Shown here: positions 12,301 through 21,171 of the stretch, one piece after another
Position numbering within the stretch: the first letter of the stretch is position 1
Layout: each line of letters begins with the position of its first letter
Assembly: GCA_964483105.1 (NCBI GenBank)
Contig: CAYZZU010000010.1
Location: 1-64,000, forward strand
Reading direction: 5' to 3'
Source: CAYZZU01 sp964483105
GTDB lineage: Bacteria > CG2-30-53-67
DNA length: 64,000 bases
The notes under the pieces: generated by a model
Database searches by the model: none
Told to the model about the DNA's origin: nothing
What the model saw: only the letters and a program-made list of their open reading frames with translations
Position numbers and translations under genes: made by a program

Positions 12301-13474
12301 CCTGCGGTTTCAAGACCAACAGGAAGTTCAGGTCGGCGATATCCTGGTGGAATGGGATCCCTACACCACTTCGATTCTGACCGAGGTCGGGGGGAAGGTG
12401 GCCTTCGGAGATATTCTCGAAGGTGTTTCCATGCGTGAGGAAGTGGACGAAGTGACGGGACTTTCCCGCAGAGTGATCATCGATTATTCCCATACGGACC
12501 TGCGTCCCAGATTGTCGATCAAGGGGGCCGGAGGAAAGACCTTGAAACTGCCGGGCGGCCGGGGAGAGGCCCGCTACATTCTGCCGGCGGGGGCCAATAT
12601 CCTCGTGGAAAAGGGGGATGAGGTCTTCCCGGGAGACGTATTGGTTAAAATCCCGCGCGAGACCACCAAAACCAAGGACATTACCGGAGGTCTTCCCCGT
12701 GTCGCCGAGCTTTTCGAGGCGCGCAAACCCAAGGAACAGGCCGTAATCAGCGAGGTGGACGGAACGGTCAAGGATGGCGGATTTCTGAGGGGCTCCAGGC
12801 GGATTCTCGTGGTCGCGGAGAACGGGGAGGAGCACGAGTACAGTATCCCGAGAGGGAAACATGTGAACGTTCACGAAGGGGATTTCGTCAGGGCGGGCGA
12901 GCCTCTGATGGACGGGTCGGCCAACCCTCACGATATCCTGCAGGTCTTGGGGCCCAAGGAACTTCAGAAGTACCTGGTGGAGGAGATTCAGCAGGTTTAT
13001 CGACTGCAGGGAGTCTCGATTCATGATAAGCATATCGAGGTCATTGTCCGGCAGATGATGAAGAAGGTCGTGATCGAGGATAGCGGGGATACGGAGTTCC
13101 TCATCGGAGAACAGGTGGACCGGTTTGCTTTTGCCGAGGCGAACCAGAAGATGCTGGCCCAGAAGAAGCAACCCGCGCGTGGGAAACCGCTCCTTCTCGG
13201 AATCACGAAGGCCTCCCTGAGCACGGACAGTTTCATCTCCGCGGCGTCCTTCCAGGAAACGACTCGGGCGCTGACCGAGGCGTCGATCGGAGGAAAGGTG
13301 GACGATCTGCTCGGTCTCAAGGAGAATGTGATCATGGGGCGCCTGATTCCGGCCGGTACCGGGGTCAGAAAATATAAGGAAACCCTGGTCAAGGTCGAGG
13401 AACCGGAAGAGCCCGAAGGGGAAGGGGAACCCAGGGAAGATGCGGAAGAAAACCTGAAGGAGGTCGCAAAATAA
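9347..13474 (+). CDS. rpoC: DNA-directed RNA polymerase subunit beta'
   Basis: 1375 residues. The N-terminal zinc site is CTCGKYKRMKHRGVICDKC, the catalytic magnesium loop NADFDGDQMAVH begins at residue 458, and a second zinc cluster contains CEARRGVCSLCYGRDL. The C-terminus is acidic. The start is TTG 9347, supported by AGGAGGA 7 bases upstream and by the conserved KDIYSLFEKP N-terminus. It forms the catalytic core with RpoB and with RpoA, encoded at 32544. Confidence 0.99.
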   Translation: MKDIYSLFEKPKSSVSFDKIRIGIASPEKIRSWSHGEVKKPETINYRTFKPERDGLFCAKIFGPTKDWECTCGKYKRMKHRGVICDKCGVEVIQSKVRRERLGHIELACPVSHVWFFKALPSRIGNLLDLTLKDLEKVLYFEAYLVIDGGSSPLKPMTVLSEEQYRKAREEHGGTFTAGIGAEVIKEALSRIELDRLSEELREGARTVRSKAIKAKMLKRLKVVEAFRHSGNRPEWMILDVLPVIPPELRPLVPLEGGRFATSDLNDLYRRVINRNNRLKRLIELKAPEVIIRNEKRMLQESVDALFDNGRRGRIIRGPNKRPLKSLSDMLKGKQGRFRQNLLGKRVDYSGRSVIVVGPELQLNQCGLPKKMALELFKPFIFNKLEEKGYVTTIKSAKKMVEKLKDEVWDALDEVIQEHPVLLNRAPTLHRLGIQAFDPVLVEGKAIKLHPLVCAAFNADFDGDQMAVHLPLSVEAQTEARVLMLSINNILSPANGRPITVPTQDMVLGCYYMTIETAGARGEGMRFCDFNELRMAYESGKVSLHAKVTVRIQGKNIETTVGRALLGEILPEGLPFSLINRLLKKKTLAAIIDECYRKAGPSATVIFLDKLKDFGFEFATRAGVSVCVDDMHIPTSKQKILDRAFKDVNEVSKQYADGLITDGERYNKVIDIWAQVTDKVSAEMMKELGTEEKSGQKKGRQFNPVFMMADSGARGSAQQIRQLAGMRGLMAKPSGEIIEAPITSNFREGLTVLQYFISTHGARKGLADTALKTANSGYLTRRLVDVAQDCIVMEEDCGTLDGIEVSALVEGGEIIEPLYDRILGRVAAQDLMDVDGESVIVKAGQEIDEAVAARIIEAGTYTLRIRSPLTCEARRGVCSLCYGRDLSRGSRVDIGEAVGVIAAESIGEPGTQLTMRTFHIGGTASQVAEQTTLEARNKGVVHYEKIKTVTDKEGKIVVMNRNGQLVIRDKKGREKERYSVMYGATLRFQDQQEVQVGDILVEWDPYTTSILTEVGGKVAFGDILEGVSMREEVDEVTGLSRRVIIDYSHTDLRPRLSIKGAGGKTLKLPGGRGEARYILPAGANILVEKGDEVFPGDVLVKIPRETTKTKDITGGLPRVAELFEARKPKEQAVISEVDGTVKDGGFLRGSRRILVVAENGEEHEYSIPRGKHVNVHEGDFVRAGEPLMDGSANPHDILQVLGPKELQKYLVEEIQQVYRLQGVSIHDKHIEVIVRQMMKKVVIEDSGDTEFLIGEQVDRFAFAEANQKMLAQKKQPARGKPLLLGITKASLSTDSFISAASFQETTRALTEASIGGKVDDLLGLKENVIMGRLIPAGTGVRKYKETLVKVEEPEEPEGEGEPREDAEENLKEVAK

Positions 13475-13488
13475 ATCATCAAAAACAC

Positions 13489-13518
13489 TTGACATTGCTT
13501 CGGGGGTTCTGTTAAAAT
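13489..13518 (+). promoter_or_regulatory. Predicted sigma-70 promoter of the str operon
   Basis: TTGACA at 13489-13494 and TAAAAT at 13513-13518 are separated by 18 bases. It starts 15 bases after the rpoC stop and would drive rpsL-rpsG-fusA-tuf through the attenuator at 13566. Confidence 0.75.
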
Positions 13519-13565
13519 GCACAAGTTTTTCGCCTGAAGTGGGAAAACAGGGGAAGAAAGTCGCT

Positions 13566-13591
13566 ACCCCTTGAAAAGAAAGGGGTTTTTT
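13566..13591 (+). terminator. Intrinsic terminator/attenuator before rpsL
   Basis: ACCCCTT (13566-13572) pairs perfectly with AAGGGGT (13580-13586) across a 7-base loop, followed by six T residues. It ends transcription from rpoBC and also lies downstream of the predicted str promoter, so it could attenuate that transcript as well. Confidence 0.75.
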
Positions 13592-13629
13592 CAGAGTCAT
13601 CAATCTGCCCGAATGGGCCGGAGGGAATT

Positions 13630-14004
13630 GTGCCGACCATCAACCAGTTGGTGAGATCAGGAAGGAAAAAAGCTCATAAAAAAACAAGTGCGCCCGCGCT
13701 GCAGGGCTGTCCTCAGAGACGGGGAGTTTGCACACGCGTCTATACCTCGACTCCGAAAAAACCGAATTCCGCCCTCAGAAAGGTGGCCAGGGTTCGGTTG
13801 ACCAACGGTTATGAGGTGACCACCTATATCCCCGGGATGGGGCACAATCTGCAGGAGCACTCGATCGTTCTTCTCCGCGGTGGAAGGGTCAAGGACCTTC
13901 CCGGCGTCCGGTATCATATCGTCCGGGGTACCCTGGACGCGACGGGCGTGGCGGATCGGAAGCAGGGACGTTCGAAATATGGGGCAAAGCGTCCCAGGAA
14001 ATAG
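13630..14004 (+). CDS. rpsL: 30S ribosomal protein S12
   Basis: 124 residues of the decoding-centre protein S12. The conserved TPKKPNSALRKVARVRLTNG and the later GGRVKDLPGVRYHIVRG retain the lysines found in streptomycin-sensitive strains. It starts at GTG 13630 behind GGAGGG. First gene of the str operon. Confidence 0.98.
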   Translation: MPTINQLVRSGRKKAHKKTSAPALQGCPQRRGVCTRVYTSTPKKPNSALRKVARVRLTNGYEVTTYIPGMGHNLQEHSIVLLRGGRVKDLPGVRYHIVRGTLDATGVADRKQGRSKYGAKRPRK

Positions 14005-14051
14005 GGGAACGGATCAGATTGCGGAATCATTCATGAGACAGGAGTTCAACA

Positions 14052-14522
14052 ATGGCTCGCCGGAGAGTTGCAAGCAAACGGGAAATCCTACCGGATCCGA
14101 AGTATCATAACAAACAGGTCAGTAAGTTCATCAACGGTCTCATGAGCAAGGGTAAGAAGAGTGTGGCCGAGAGGATTTTTTACGGTGCCATGGAGATTAT
14201 CGAGAAGAAGAGCGGGGAGGACCCGGTACAGGTCTTTCTGAAAGCGCTCGACAACGTGAAACCGATGGTTGAGGTCCGGTCCAGACGGGTCGGAGGGTCT
14301 ACCTATCAGGTTCCCGTGGAGGTACGGACGAACAGGAGGTCCGCGCTGAGTCAGCGGTGGATTATCGGTTTTGCCCGGTCGCGAGGGGAAAAGACCATGA
14401 AAGAGAGACTTGCGGGTGAGCTGATGGATGCCGCCAGGAAGACCGGAGCCTCGGTGAAAAAGAAGGAAGATACCCATAAGATGGCGGAAGCGAACAAGGC
14501 CTTTGCGCATTACAGGTGGTAG
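14052..14522 (+). CDS. rpsG: 30S ribosomal protein S7
   Basis: 156 residues, the usual S7 length, starting MARRRVASKREILPDPKY. S7 nucleates assembly of the 30S head. In many bacteria it represses its operon by binding the rpsL-rpsG gap; here that gap is 47 bases and no clear structure was resolved. It is followed by fusA. Confidence 0.98.
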   Translation: MARRRVASKREILPDPKYHNKQVSKFINGLMSKGKKSVAERIFYGAMEIIEKKSGEDPVQVFLKALDNVKPMVEVRSRRVGGSTYQVPVEVRTNRRSALSQRWIIGFARSRGEKTMKERLAGELMDAARKTGASVKKKEDTHKMAEANKAFAHYRW

Positions 14523-14578
14523 AGATGACCGGATTCCTATTGACGAAGGACACTGCAAAGGGCCGGAGGAAAGCGAGC

Positions 14579-16663
14579 GTGGGAAGAGAGTACGCATTAG
14601 AAAAATACAGAAATATCGGGATCATGGCCCATATAGACGCGGGGAAGACCACGACCACGGAGCGGATCCTGTTCTATACCGGGATCTCTCATAAAATGGG
14701 AGAAGTCCATGACGGTTCGGCCGTGATGGACTGGATGATTCAGGAGCAGGAGCGCGGGATTACGATCACGTCCGCCGCCACGACCTGTTTCTGGAATGAT
14801 TACCGGATCAACATCATTGATACTCCCGGACATGTCGATTTCACGATTGAAGTGGAACGTTCACTGCGGGTCCTGGATGGATCGATCGCCGTTTTCTGTG
14901 CCGTGGGTGGTGTGGAACCTCAATCCGAGACGGTCTGGCGGCAGGCGGACAAATACCGGGTGCCGAGGATCGCCTTCGTCAATAAGATGGATCGGATGGG
15001 GGCCGACTTCGGGCGGTGTGTTGAGATGATCCGTACACGGCTGGGTGCCAATCCCGTACCGATTCAGATTCCCATCGGATCGGAAGATGGGTTCCGTGGC
15101 GTGGTCGATCTGGTGACCATGAAGGCCCTGGTCTGGGAGGAGGAGGCGACCCTCGGACAGATCTACACCGTGACCGGGATTCCCGATGATTTAACGGACA
15201 CCGCCCGTGGTTTCCGGGAGCAGTTGATCGAAGCCGTCGCCGAGTATGACGAGGCCCTTCTGAATGATTACCTGGAGGGGCGGGAACTGAATGTCGGTGC
15301 GATCCGTTCCGCCATCCGGAAGGCGACGCTTCAACTCAAAATCGTGCCGGTTTTGTGCGGATCCGCCTTCCGGAACAAGGGAGTCCAGCCGCTGCTGGAC
15401 GCGGTGGTCTTCTATCTGCCCTCTCCGGCGGACATTCCTCCCGTGGAAGGGACCCTTCCGGGGAAGGAAGAGGTGATCCTCCGTTCGGCGTCGGACCGGG
15501 AAGCCTTTTCCGCGCTTGCCTTTAAGATTATGACCGATCCCTATGTGGGGCAGCTGACATTTTTCCGCGTCTATTCCGGTGTTCTGGAGGCCGGGTCCCA
15601 CGTTTTCAACTCCACCCGGGAGCGTCGCAGCCGGGTCGGCCGGATTCTTCGGATGCATGCCAATAAACGGGAAGACATCAAAGAAGTGCGCACGGGAGAT
15701 ATTGCCGCAGCCGTCGGATTGAACGGTTGCATGACGGGGGATACCCTCTGCGATCAGAAAAATCCGATCGTGCTGGAGTCCCTGGACATGCCGGTACCGG
15801 TTATCTCCGTTGCCATTGAACCCAAGACCAAGGCGGATCAGGAAAAATTGGGGGTGGCCCTGTCCAAGCTGGCGCAGGAGGATCCCTCCTTCCGGGTGTC
15901 GACCGACCGGGAAACGGGCCAGACCTTGATCTCCGGAATGGGAGAACTTCATCTCGAGGTGATTGTTGACAGGCTTCTGCGGGAGTTCAAGGTGGATGCC
16001 AACGTCGGAAAACCGATGGTTGCTTATCGGGAGGCTTTCCGGAAACTGGTGAAAGCGGAGGGGCGTTTCGTACGTCAGACGGGCGGCCGCGGTCAGTATG
16101 GGCATGTTCTGCTCAGACTGGAACCGCTGGAGCCGGGTTCGGGAATCCGGTTCTCCGATGAAACCAAGGGAGGGGTCATCCCCAGAGAATATATCTCCGC
16201 CGTGGAACAGGGGGCTCGTGAAGCGCTGGAAGGCGGGGCCTTGGCGGGGTATCCGATTGTGGACCTTCATGTGATACTCTATGATGGTTCCTATCATGAC
16301 GTGGACTCGTCGGAAATGGCCTTCCAGGTGGCGGCAAGCATGGCCGTCAAGGAGGGAGCCGCCCGGGCCGGTGCCTACCTGCTGGAGCCGATGATGGCGG
16401 TGGAGGTCGTTGTTCCGGAAGAATACATGGGGCAGGTGATCGGTGACCTGAATGCCAGGCGCGGTCATATTCAGGGGATGGAAGCCAGGGGGAACATCCA
16501 GGTGATTCTGGCCCATGTTCCGCTTTCGGAGATGTTCGGATATGCGACCGATCTGCGTTCGGAGACTCAGGGACGTGCCACCTATACCATGCAGTTTTCG
16601 CATTATGCAGAGGTTCCACGACAGATTTCAGAAGAGATTGTAGCCAGGGTACAGGGGAGATAA
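14579..16663 (+). CDS. fusA: Elongation factor G
   Basis: A 694-residue translocase. The P-loop AHIDAGKTTTTE is near residue 19, with DTPGHVD and NKMDRMGADF further on, then domains II-V. The frame is open back to 14516, but GTG 14579 is the likely start: GGAGG lies about 9 bases upstream and the protein then begins MGREYALEKYRNIGIMAHID, as in other EF-G proteins. It lies between rpsG and tuf copy 2, the standard str order. Confidence 0.97.
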   Translation: MGREYALEKYRNIGIMAHIDAGKTTTTERILFYTGISHKMGEVHDGSAVMDWMIQEQERGITITSAATTCFWNDYRINIIDTPGHVDFTIEVERSLRVLDGSIAVFCAVGGVEPQSETVWRQADKYRVPRIAFVNKMDRMGADFGRCVEMIRTRLGANPVPIQIPIGSEDGFRGVVDLVTMKALVWEEEATLGQIYTVTGIPDDLTDTARGFREQLIEAVAEYDEALLNDYLEGRELNVGAIRSAIRKATLQLKIVPVLCGSAFRNKGVQPLLDAVVFYLPSPADIPPVEGTLPGKEEVILRSASDREAFSALAFKIMTDPYVGQLTFFRVYSGVLEAGSHVFNSTRERRSRVGRILRMHANKREDIKEVRTGDIAAAVGLNGCMTGDTLCDQKNPIVLESLDMPVPVISVAIEPKTKADQEKLGVALSKLAQEDPSFRVSTDRETGQTLISGMGELHLEVIVDRLLREFKVDANVGKPMVAYREAFRKLVKAEGRFVRQTGGRGQYGHVLLRLEPLEPGSGIRFSDETKGGVIPREYISAVEQGAREALEGGALAGYPIVDLHVILYDGSYHDVDSSEMAFQVAASMAVKEGAARAGAYLLEPMMAVEVVVPEEYMGQVIGDLNARRGHIQGMEARGNIQVILAHVPLSEMFGYATDLRSETQGRATYTMQFSHYAEVPRQISEEIVARVQGR

Positions 16664-16684
16664 AACGGTTCAAACGGTTGAAAC

Positions 16685-17931
16685 GGTTTCATCGGTTTTA
16701 AACGGTTGATTGAGACGAAGGAGGAAAGTCCCATGGCAAAGGCAAAATACGAGCGCACGAAGCCGCATGTCAATATCGGCACGATCGGTCATGTGGATCA
16801 TGGCAAGACGACCTTGACGGCTGCGATCACTCGGGTTCTGGCGAACCGCGGCATGGCGGAGTTCAAGGCGTTCGACCAGATCGACAACGCTCCGGAAGAG
16901 CGGGAGCGCGGGATTACGATCGCCACGGCTCACGTGGAATACGAGAGTGCGACGCGTCATTACGCCCATGTGGACTGTCCGGGTCACGCGGACTATGTGA
17001 AGAACATGATCACCGGAGCGGCCCAGATGGACGGAGCGATTCTGGTGGTCTCCGCGGCGGACGGTCCGATGCCTCAGACGCGGGAGCACATTCTTCTGGC
17101 GCGCCAGGTTGGGGTACCGTACATCGTGGTTTTTCTGAACAAGGCGGACATGGTGGATGACAAGGAGCTTCTGGAGCTGGTGGAGCTGGAAGTTCGGGAG
17201 CTTTTGAGCAGCTACGATTTTCCTGGAGATGACATTCCGATCGTAACGGGCTCGGCTCTTCAGGCGCTGGAGTGCGGATGCGGGAAAGAGGATTGTGAGA
17301 AGTGCAAGCCGATCCTGGATCTGATTGCGGCGACGGACAGTTATATTCCGGAGCCGAAGCGTGACATCGACAAGCCGTACCTGATGCCGATCGAGGATGT
17401 TTTTTCGATTTCGGGACGCGGGACGGTGGTCACGGGTCGCGTGGAGCGTGGTATTGTGAAGGTGGGGGATGAAGTTGAGATCGTGGGGATGAAGGAGACC
17501 CGGAAGACGGTCGCGACGGGAGTGGAGATGTTCCGGAAGCTTCTGGATCAGGGTCAGGCGGGTGACAACATCGGCGTTCTTCTTCGCGGGATCAAGAAGG
17601 AAGAAGTGGAGCGGGGTCAGGTACTGGCCAAACCGGGGAGTATTACGCCGCATACGAAGTTCAAGGCGGAGGCGTATATTCTGACGAAGGAAGAAGGAGG
17701 TCGGCATACTCCGTTTTTCAAGGGTTACCGTCCCCAGTTTTATTTTCGGACGACGGACGTGACGGGAGTGGTCACTCTTCCGGAAGGGGTGGAGATGGTG
17801 ATGCCGGGTGACAACGTCTCCGTGGAAGTGGAACTGATCACCCCGATCGCGATGGAGAAGGAACTCCGGTTCGCCATCCGGGAAGGCGGGCGCACCGTCG
17901 GCGCCGGCGTCATCAGCGAAATCATTGAATA
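16685..17931 (+). repeat. Long direct repeat, copy 2 (tuf and its leader)
   Basis: Second copy of the 1247-bp repeat at 80-1326. Divergence resumes at the final base of the stop codon (TAG here, TAA in copy 1) and upstream of 16685. Confidence 0.85.
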
Positions 17932-17932
17932 G
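16733..17932 (+). CDS. tuf: Elongation factor Tu, copy 2
   Basis: 399 residues, the same protein as copy 1, at the classic tufA position after fusA and before rpsJ. The start is ATG 16733 with the same GGAGGA SD. The fusA-tuf gap contains several AACGGTT repeats, part of which falls inside the duplicated segment. The C181/C183/C188/C191 loop is present here too. Confidence 0.98.
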   Translation: MAKAKYERTKPHVNIGTIGHVDHGKTTLTAAITRVLANRGMAEFKAFDQIDNAPEERERGITIATAHVEYESATRHYAHVDCPGHADYVKNMITGAAQMDGAILVVSAADGPMPQTREHILLARQVGVPYIVVFLNKADMVDDKELLELVELEVRELLSSYDFPGDDIPIVTGSALQALECGCGKEDCEKCKPILDLIAATDSYIPEPKRDIDKPYLMPIEDVFSISGRGTVVTGRVERGIVKVGDEVEIVGMKETRKTVATGVEMFRKLLDQGQAGDNIGVLLRGIKKEEVERGQVLAKPGSITPHTKFKAEAYILTKEEGGRHTPFFKGYRPQFYFRTTDVTGVVTLPEGVEMVMPGDNVSVEVELITPIAMEKELRFAIREGGRTVGAGVISEIIE

Positions 17933-17989
17933 AGGTGAACCCAAGGATCCGCTCTGAAAGGAGCGTTCCGGGACAGAGGAGTGGGGAAG

Positions 17990-18295
17990 GTGGAGCAGAA
18001 AATACGGATACGGCTGAAGGCCTATGATTATAAATTGCTGGATCAGTCCGTCGCGGATATTGTGGAAACGGCGCAGAGAACGGGTGCCAACGTAGCGGGA
18101 CCGATTCCTCTTCCCACTCGGATTGAGAAGTTTACGGTGCTTCGTTCTCCTCACGTGGACAAAAAGTCACGGGAGCAGTTCGAAATCCGGACTCACAAGC
18201 GCCTGATCGATATTCTGGAACCCACTCCCCAGACGGTGGATGCCTTGATGAAGCTTGATCTGTCGGCCGGGGTGGACGTTGAGATCAAGCTGTAG
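17990..18295 (+). CDS. rpsJ: 30S ribosomal protein S10
   Basis: 101 residues of S10 (also NusE in antitermination complexes), beginning MEQKIRIRLKAYDYKLLDQS. GTG 17990 fits the family N-terminus and has AGAGGAG about 8 bases upstream; GTG 17981 would overlap that SD. First gene of the S10 operon. No separate promoter is obvious, so it probably continues the tuf transcript. Confidence 0.96.
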   Translation: MEQKIRIRLKAYDYKLLDQSVADIVETAQRTGANVAGPIPLPTRIEKFTVLRSPHVDKKSREQFEIRTHKRLIDILEPTPQTVDALMKLDLSAGVDVEIKL

Positions 18296-18318
18296 ACCAC
18301 GCACCGGAGGTTGGGAAA

Positions 18319-18993
18319 ATGGGTGAAGAAAGCAAGAGGATAACCGAAGTGATCGGCAGGAAGATCGGTATGACCCAGATCTTCGAAAAGGAGGAGGGGA
18401 ACCTGATTCCGGTGACTCTGGTGCAGGCGGGTCCCTGTCGGATTGTTCAGATCAAGAGCCTGGAGAGGGACGGTTACAACGCCGTGCAACTGGGCTTCGA
18501 AGAGGAAAAGAAGAAGAACCGGATGAAAAAACCTCTGGTGGGACACTGCAGAAAAGGAGACCAGCCCCTGTTCCGTCATCTCCGGGAGGTCCGTCTGGAG
18601 GATGTCTCCGGACTGGAACCCGGGATGGAAATCAATGCGGAACTTTTCTCGGCGGGGGATCAGGTCCATGTCACAGGAATCAGCAAGGGGAAAGGGTTTG
18701 CAGGTGTAATGAAACGCCATGGCTTCGGTGGCGGCCCCAAGACTCATGGCTCCCGTTTTCACAGGGCTCCCGGCTCGATCGGACATTGTACGGTTCCGAA
18801 CAAGATCTTCAAGGGACGGAAAATGCCGGGTCACATGGGAACGGAAAGGGTGACCGTGAAGAATCTGGATGTGGTCGAGGTGATTCCGGACCAGAACCTT
18901 CTGGTCATCAAGGGGGCGGTTCCAGGTGCCCCAAACGGGATACTTCGTATTCGGAAGAAAACAGGAATCAAGAATTCAGGGATATCGGGGTAG
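18319..18993 (+). CDS. rplC: 50S ribosomal protein L3
   Basis: 224 residues with the N-terminal IGRKIGMTQIF and the central GFAGVMKRHGFGGGPKTHGS of bacterial L3, which nucleates 50S assembly near the peptidyl-transferase centre. ATG 18319 follows CGGAGG. The rplD start lies 3 bases after its stop. Confidence 0.98.
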   Translation: MGEESKRITEVIGRKIGMTQIFEKEEGNLIPVTLVQAGPCRIVQIKSLERDGYNAVQLGFEEEKKKNRMKKPLVGHCRKGDQPLFRHLREVRLEDVSGLEPGMEINAELFSAGDQVHVTGISKGKGFAGVMKRHGFGGGPKTHGSRFHRAPGSIGHCTVPNKIFKGRKMPGHMGTERVTVKNLDVVEVIPDQNLLVIKGAVPGAPNGILRIRKKTGIKNSGISG

Positions 18994-18996
18994 TTT

Positions 18997-19623
18997 ATGC
19001 CAACCATAGATGTTGTGGATCGAAAGAACAAAAAGGTCGGTGAGATTTCCCTTCGGGATGATCTTTTCGGAATCACTCCTCATATGGGAGCATTGCACCA
19101 GGTAGTGCGCTCGCAGATGGCCGCGGCGCGGGCCGGAACCGCATCGACGAAGACCCGCTCCGAGGTGAGTTACGCAGGGGGGAAACCGTATCGTCAGAAG
19201 GGAACCGGGAGAGCCCGGGCAGGATTCCGGGGATCTCCGGTCTGGCGGGGTGGCGGAACGATTTTCGGTCCGAGACCGAGAAAATACAGGGTCGATGTTC
19301 CCAAGAAGGTGCGGCAGCTGGCTCTCCGAAGCGCCCTGTCCAGCAAGGCCCGTGAGGGGAACCTGATCGTGGTGGATGAGCTTTCCATGGAAGCTCCCAG
19401 GACGCGGGATCTTCTCTCCATTCTGAAAGATTTGAATCTTTCCGGAAAAATCCTGATTGTGACCGGTGATTTTCAGGAGGCCCTGGCCCTTTCCGGCAGG
19501 AACGTCCCGCGGATCGCCGTACTGGAGGCGCACCGGCTGAACGTCTATGACATCCTGAACATGGAGAAGGTTTTGATGACCCGGGATGCTGTTGAAAAGC
19601 TATCGGAGGCGATACCGGCATGA
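18997..19623 (+). CDS. rplD: 50S ribosomal protein L4
   Basis: 208 residues, with the exit-tunnel loop segment KPYRQKGTGRARAGFRGSP at about residues 66-84. L4 lines the peptide tunnel and in some bacteria represses the S10 operon. Its stop codon overlaps the rplW start (ATGA), indicating coupled translation. Confidence 0.97.
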   Translation: MPTIDVVDRKNKKVGEISLRDDLFGITPHMGALHQVVRSQMAAARAGTASTKTRSEVSYAGGKPYRQKGTGRARAGFRGSPVWRGGGTIFGPRPRKYRVDVPKKVRQLALRSALSSKAREGNLIVVDELSMEAPRTRDLLSILKDLNLSGKILIVTGDFQEALALSGRNVPRIAVLEAHRLNVYDILNMEKVLMTRDAVEKLSEAIPA

Positions 19624-19910
19624 AACGGAGTGATTTTCAGATCTTGAGGAGGCCTCTTATCACGGAAAAGGGGATGAAACTCAATGAGACGGAGAACAAG
19701 ATCTTTTTTGAAGTTTCTCCCGAGGCGAACCGGATCGAGATCAAAAGAGCCGTGGAAAAGATCCTGAAAGTCAAGGTTCGCAAGGTGAATATCCTGAACC
19801 AGACCGGCAAACGTGTCCGTTTCAAGATGCGTATGGGGAAACGGAAAGACTGGAAGAAGGCGATCGTTACGCTACAGGAAGGGGAGAAGGTGGATTATCT
19901 GGAGGGATAG
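19620..19910 (+). CDS. rplW: 50S ribosomal protein L23
   Basis: 96 residues. L23 sits at the tunnel exit and docks SRP and trigger factor. The N-terminal ILRRPLITEKGMKL and the segment VRKVNILNQTGKRVRF match the family. It overlaps rplD by 4 bases. Confidence 0.97.
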   Translation: MKRSDFQILRRPLITEKGMKLNETENKIFFEVSPEANRIEIKRAVEKILKVKVRKVNILNQTGKRVRFKMRMGKRKDWKKAIVTLQEGEKVDYLEG

Positions 19911-19977
19911 GATAGTCCGGGGAAAGTGTTCTTCTCAGCAGACGAAAGGGCGCAGGAAGGCCCTGTGGGAGTAACCG

Positions 19978-20802
19978 ATGGGGATTAAACGTTACAGGCC
20001 GACATCACCGGGAAGGCGATTTCAGACCGTCTCGGATTTTGAACAGATCACAAGATCCAAACCGCACAAGCCCCTTTCCGCACCGCTTTCCAAAAGCGGC
20101 GGAAGAAATGTGTACGGGAGGATTACGTTACGGAGGCGAGGTGGAGGGCACAAGCGTAAATACCGGGTGATCGACTTCAAGCGGGACAAGTTCGGCGTGC
20201 CCTCGCGAGTGATCTCAATCGAGTACGATCCGAACCGGTCGGCCCGAATCGCCCTGCTTCAGTATAGAGACGGTGAAAAACGGTATATTCTCGCTCCCAA
20301 AGATCTTCGCGTGAATGATGAAGTCATTTCCGGGCCGGATGTGGATATTCGTCCCGGAAACGCTCTGCCTTTACGGAACATTCCTCTCGGGACGCTCGTC
20401 CATAATGTGGAGATGCGAATCGCCAAGGGGGGGCAGATGATCCGAAGCGCGGGCGGCTACGGCCAGCTGATGGCCAAGGAGGGGAATTACGCGCAAATCC
20501 GCCTTCCCTCCGGGGAGGTGCGCATGGTTCTGCTGGATTGCATGGCCACGGTGGGCCAGGTCAGCAACCCCGATCACGAAAATATCTCCATTGGAAAGGC
20601 CGGCCGCGCCCGTTGGTTGGGACGGAGGCCGAAAGTTCGAGGGGTGGTCATGAATCCTGTGGACCATCCGCATGGCGGTGGAGAGGGGAGAACCTCCGGA
20701 GGACGCCATCCGGTGACCCCCTGGGGTAAGCCGACGAAAGGGTACAAAACACGGAAAAACCGTAAGAGCGACCGTTTGATCGTGAAAAGACGAAAAGTCT
20801 GA
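19978..20802 (+). CDS. rplB: 50S ribosomal protein L2
   Basis: 274 residues of the peptidyl-transferase-region protein L2. Motifs include GRNVYGRITLRRRGGGHKRK and the C-terminal GVVMNPVDHPHGGGEGRTSG with its conserved histidine. ATG 19978 lies 67 bases after rplW, preceded by GGGAG. Confidence 0.99.
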   Translation: MGIKRYRPTSPGRRFQTVSDFEQITRSKPHKPLSAPLSKSGGRNVYGRITLRRRGGGHKRKYRVIDFKRDKFGVPSRVISIEYDPNRSARIALLQYRDGEKRYILAPKDLRVNDEVISGPDVDIRPGNALPLRNIPLGTLVHNVEMRIAKGGQMIRSAGGYGQLMAKEGNYAQIRLPSGEVRMVLLDCMATVGQVSNPDHENISIGKAGRARWLGRRPKVRGVVMNPVDHPHGGGEGRTSGGRHPVTPWGKPTKGYKTRKNRKSDRLIVKRRKV

Positions 20803-20818
20803 AGAAGGAGGGCTGTGT

Positions 20819-21097
20819 GTGGCACGTTCGGTGAAAAAGGGGCCGTTTGTTGATGAGCACCTGGAAAAAAAAGTGCTGAAAATGAATGAAGCCGGGAAGC
20901 GGGAAATTATCAAGACCTGGTCCCGCCGTTCTACCATTACCCCGGATATGATCGGCCATACTTTCGCGGTTCACAACGGAATGAAATTCATTCCGGTCTT
21001 TGTAACGGAAAACATGGTGGGCCATAAACTCGGTGAATTCGCCGCCACCCGGACGTTTCGCGGACACCGTGGAGAAAAGTCTACGCGGTCCAGATAG
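20819..21097 (+). CDS. rpsS: 30S ribosomal protein S19
   Basis: 92 residues starting MARSVKKGPFVDEHL, with GHKLGEFAATRTFRGH near the C-terminus. S19 forms part of the 30S head with S13. It starts at GTG 20819 after GGAGGG. Confidence 0.98.
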   Translation: MARSVKKGPFVDEHLEKKVLKMNEAGKREIIKTWSRRSTITPDMIGHTFAVHNGMKFIPVFVTENMVGHKLGEFAATRTFRGHRGEKSTRSR

Positions 21098-21171
21098 GGG
21101 ACCAGGAGAAAAGTTCTCTGGATCATGCCTCGGGATCTTGGATGGAGGCTTTGCAGGGCGGGGAAGAAATA

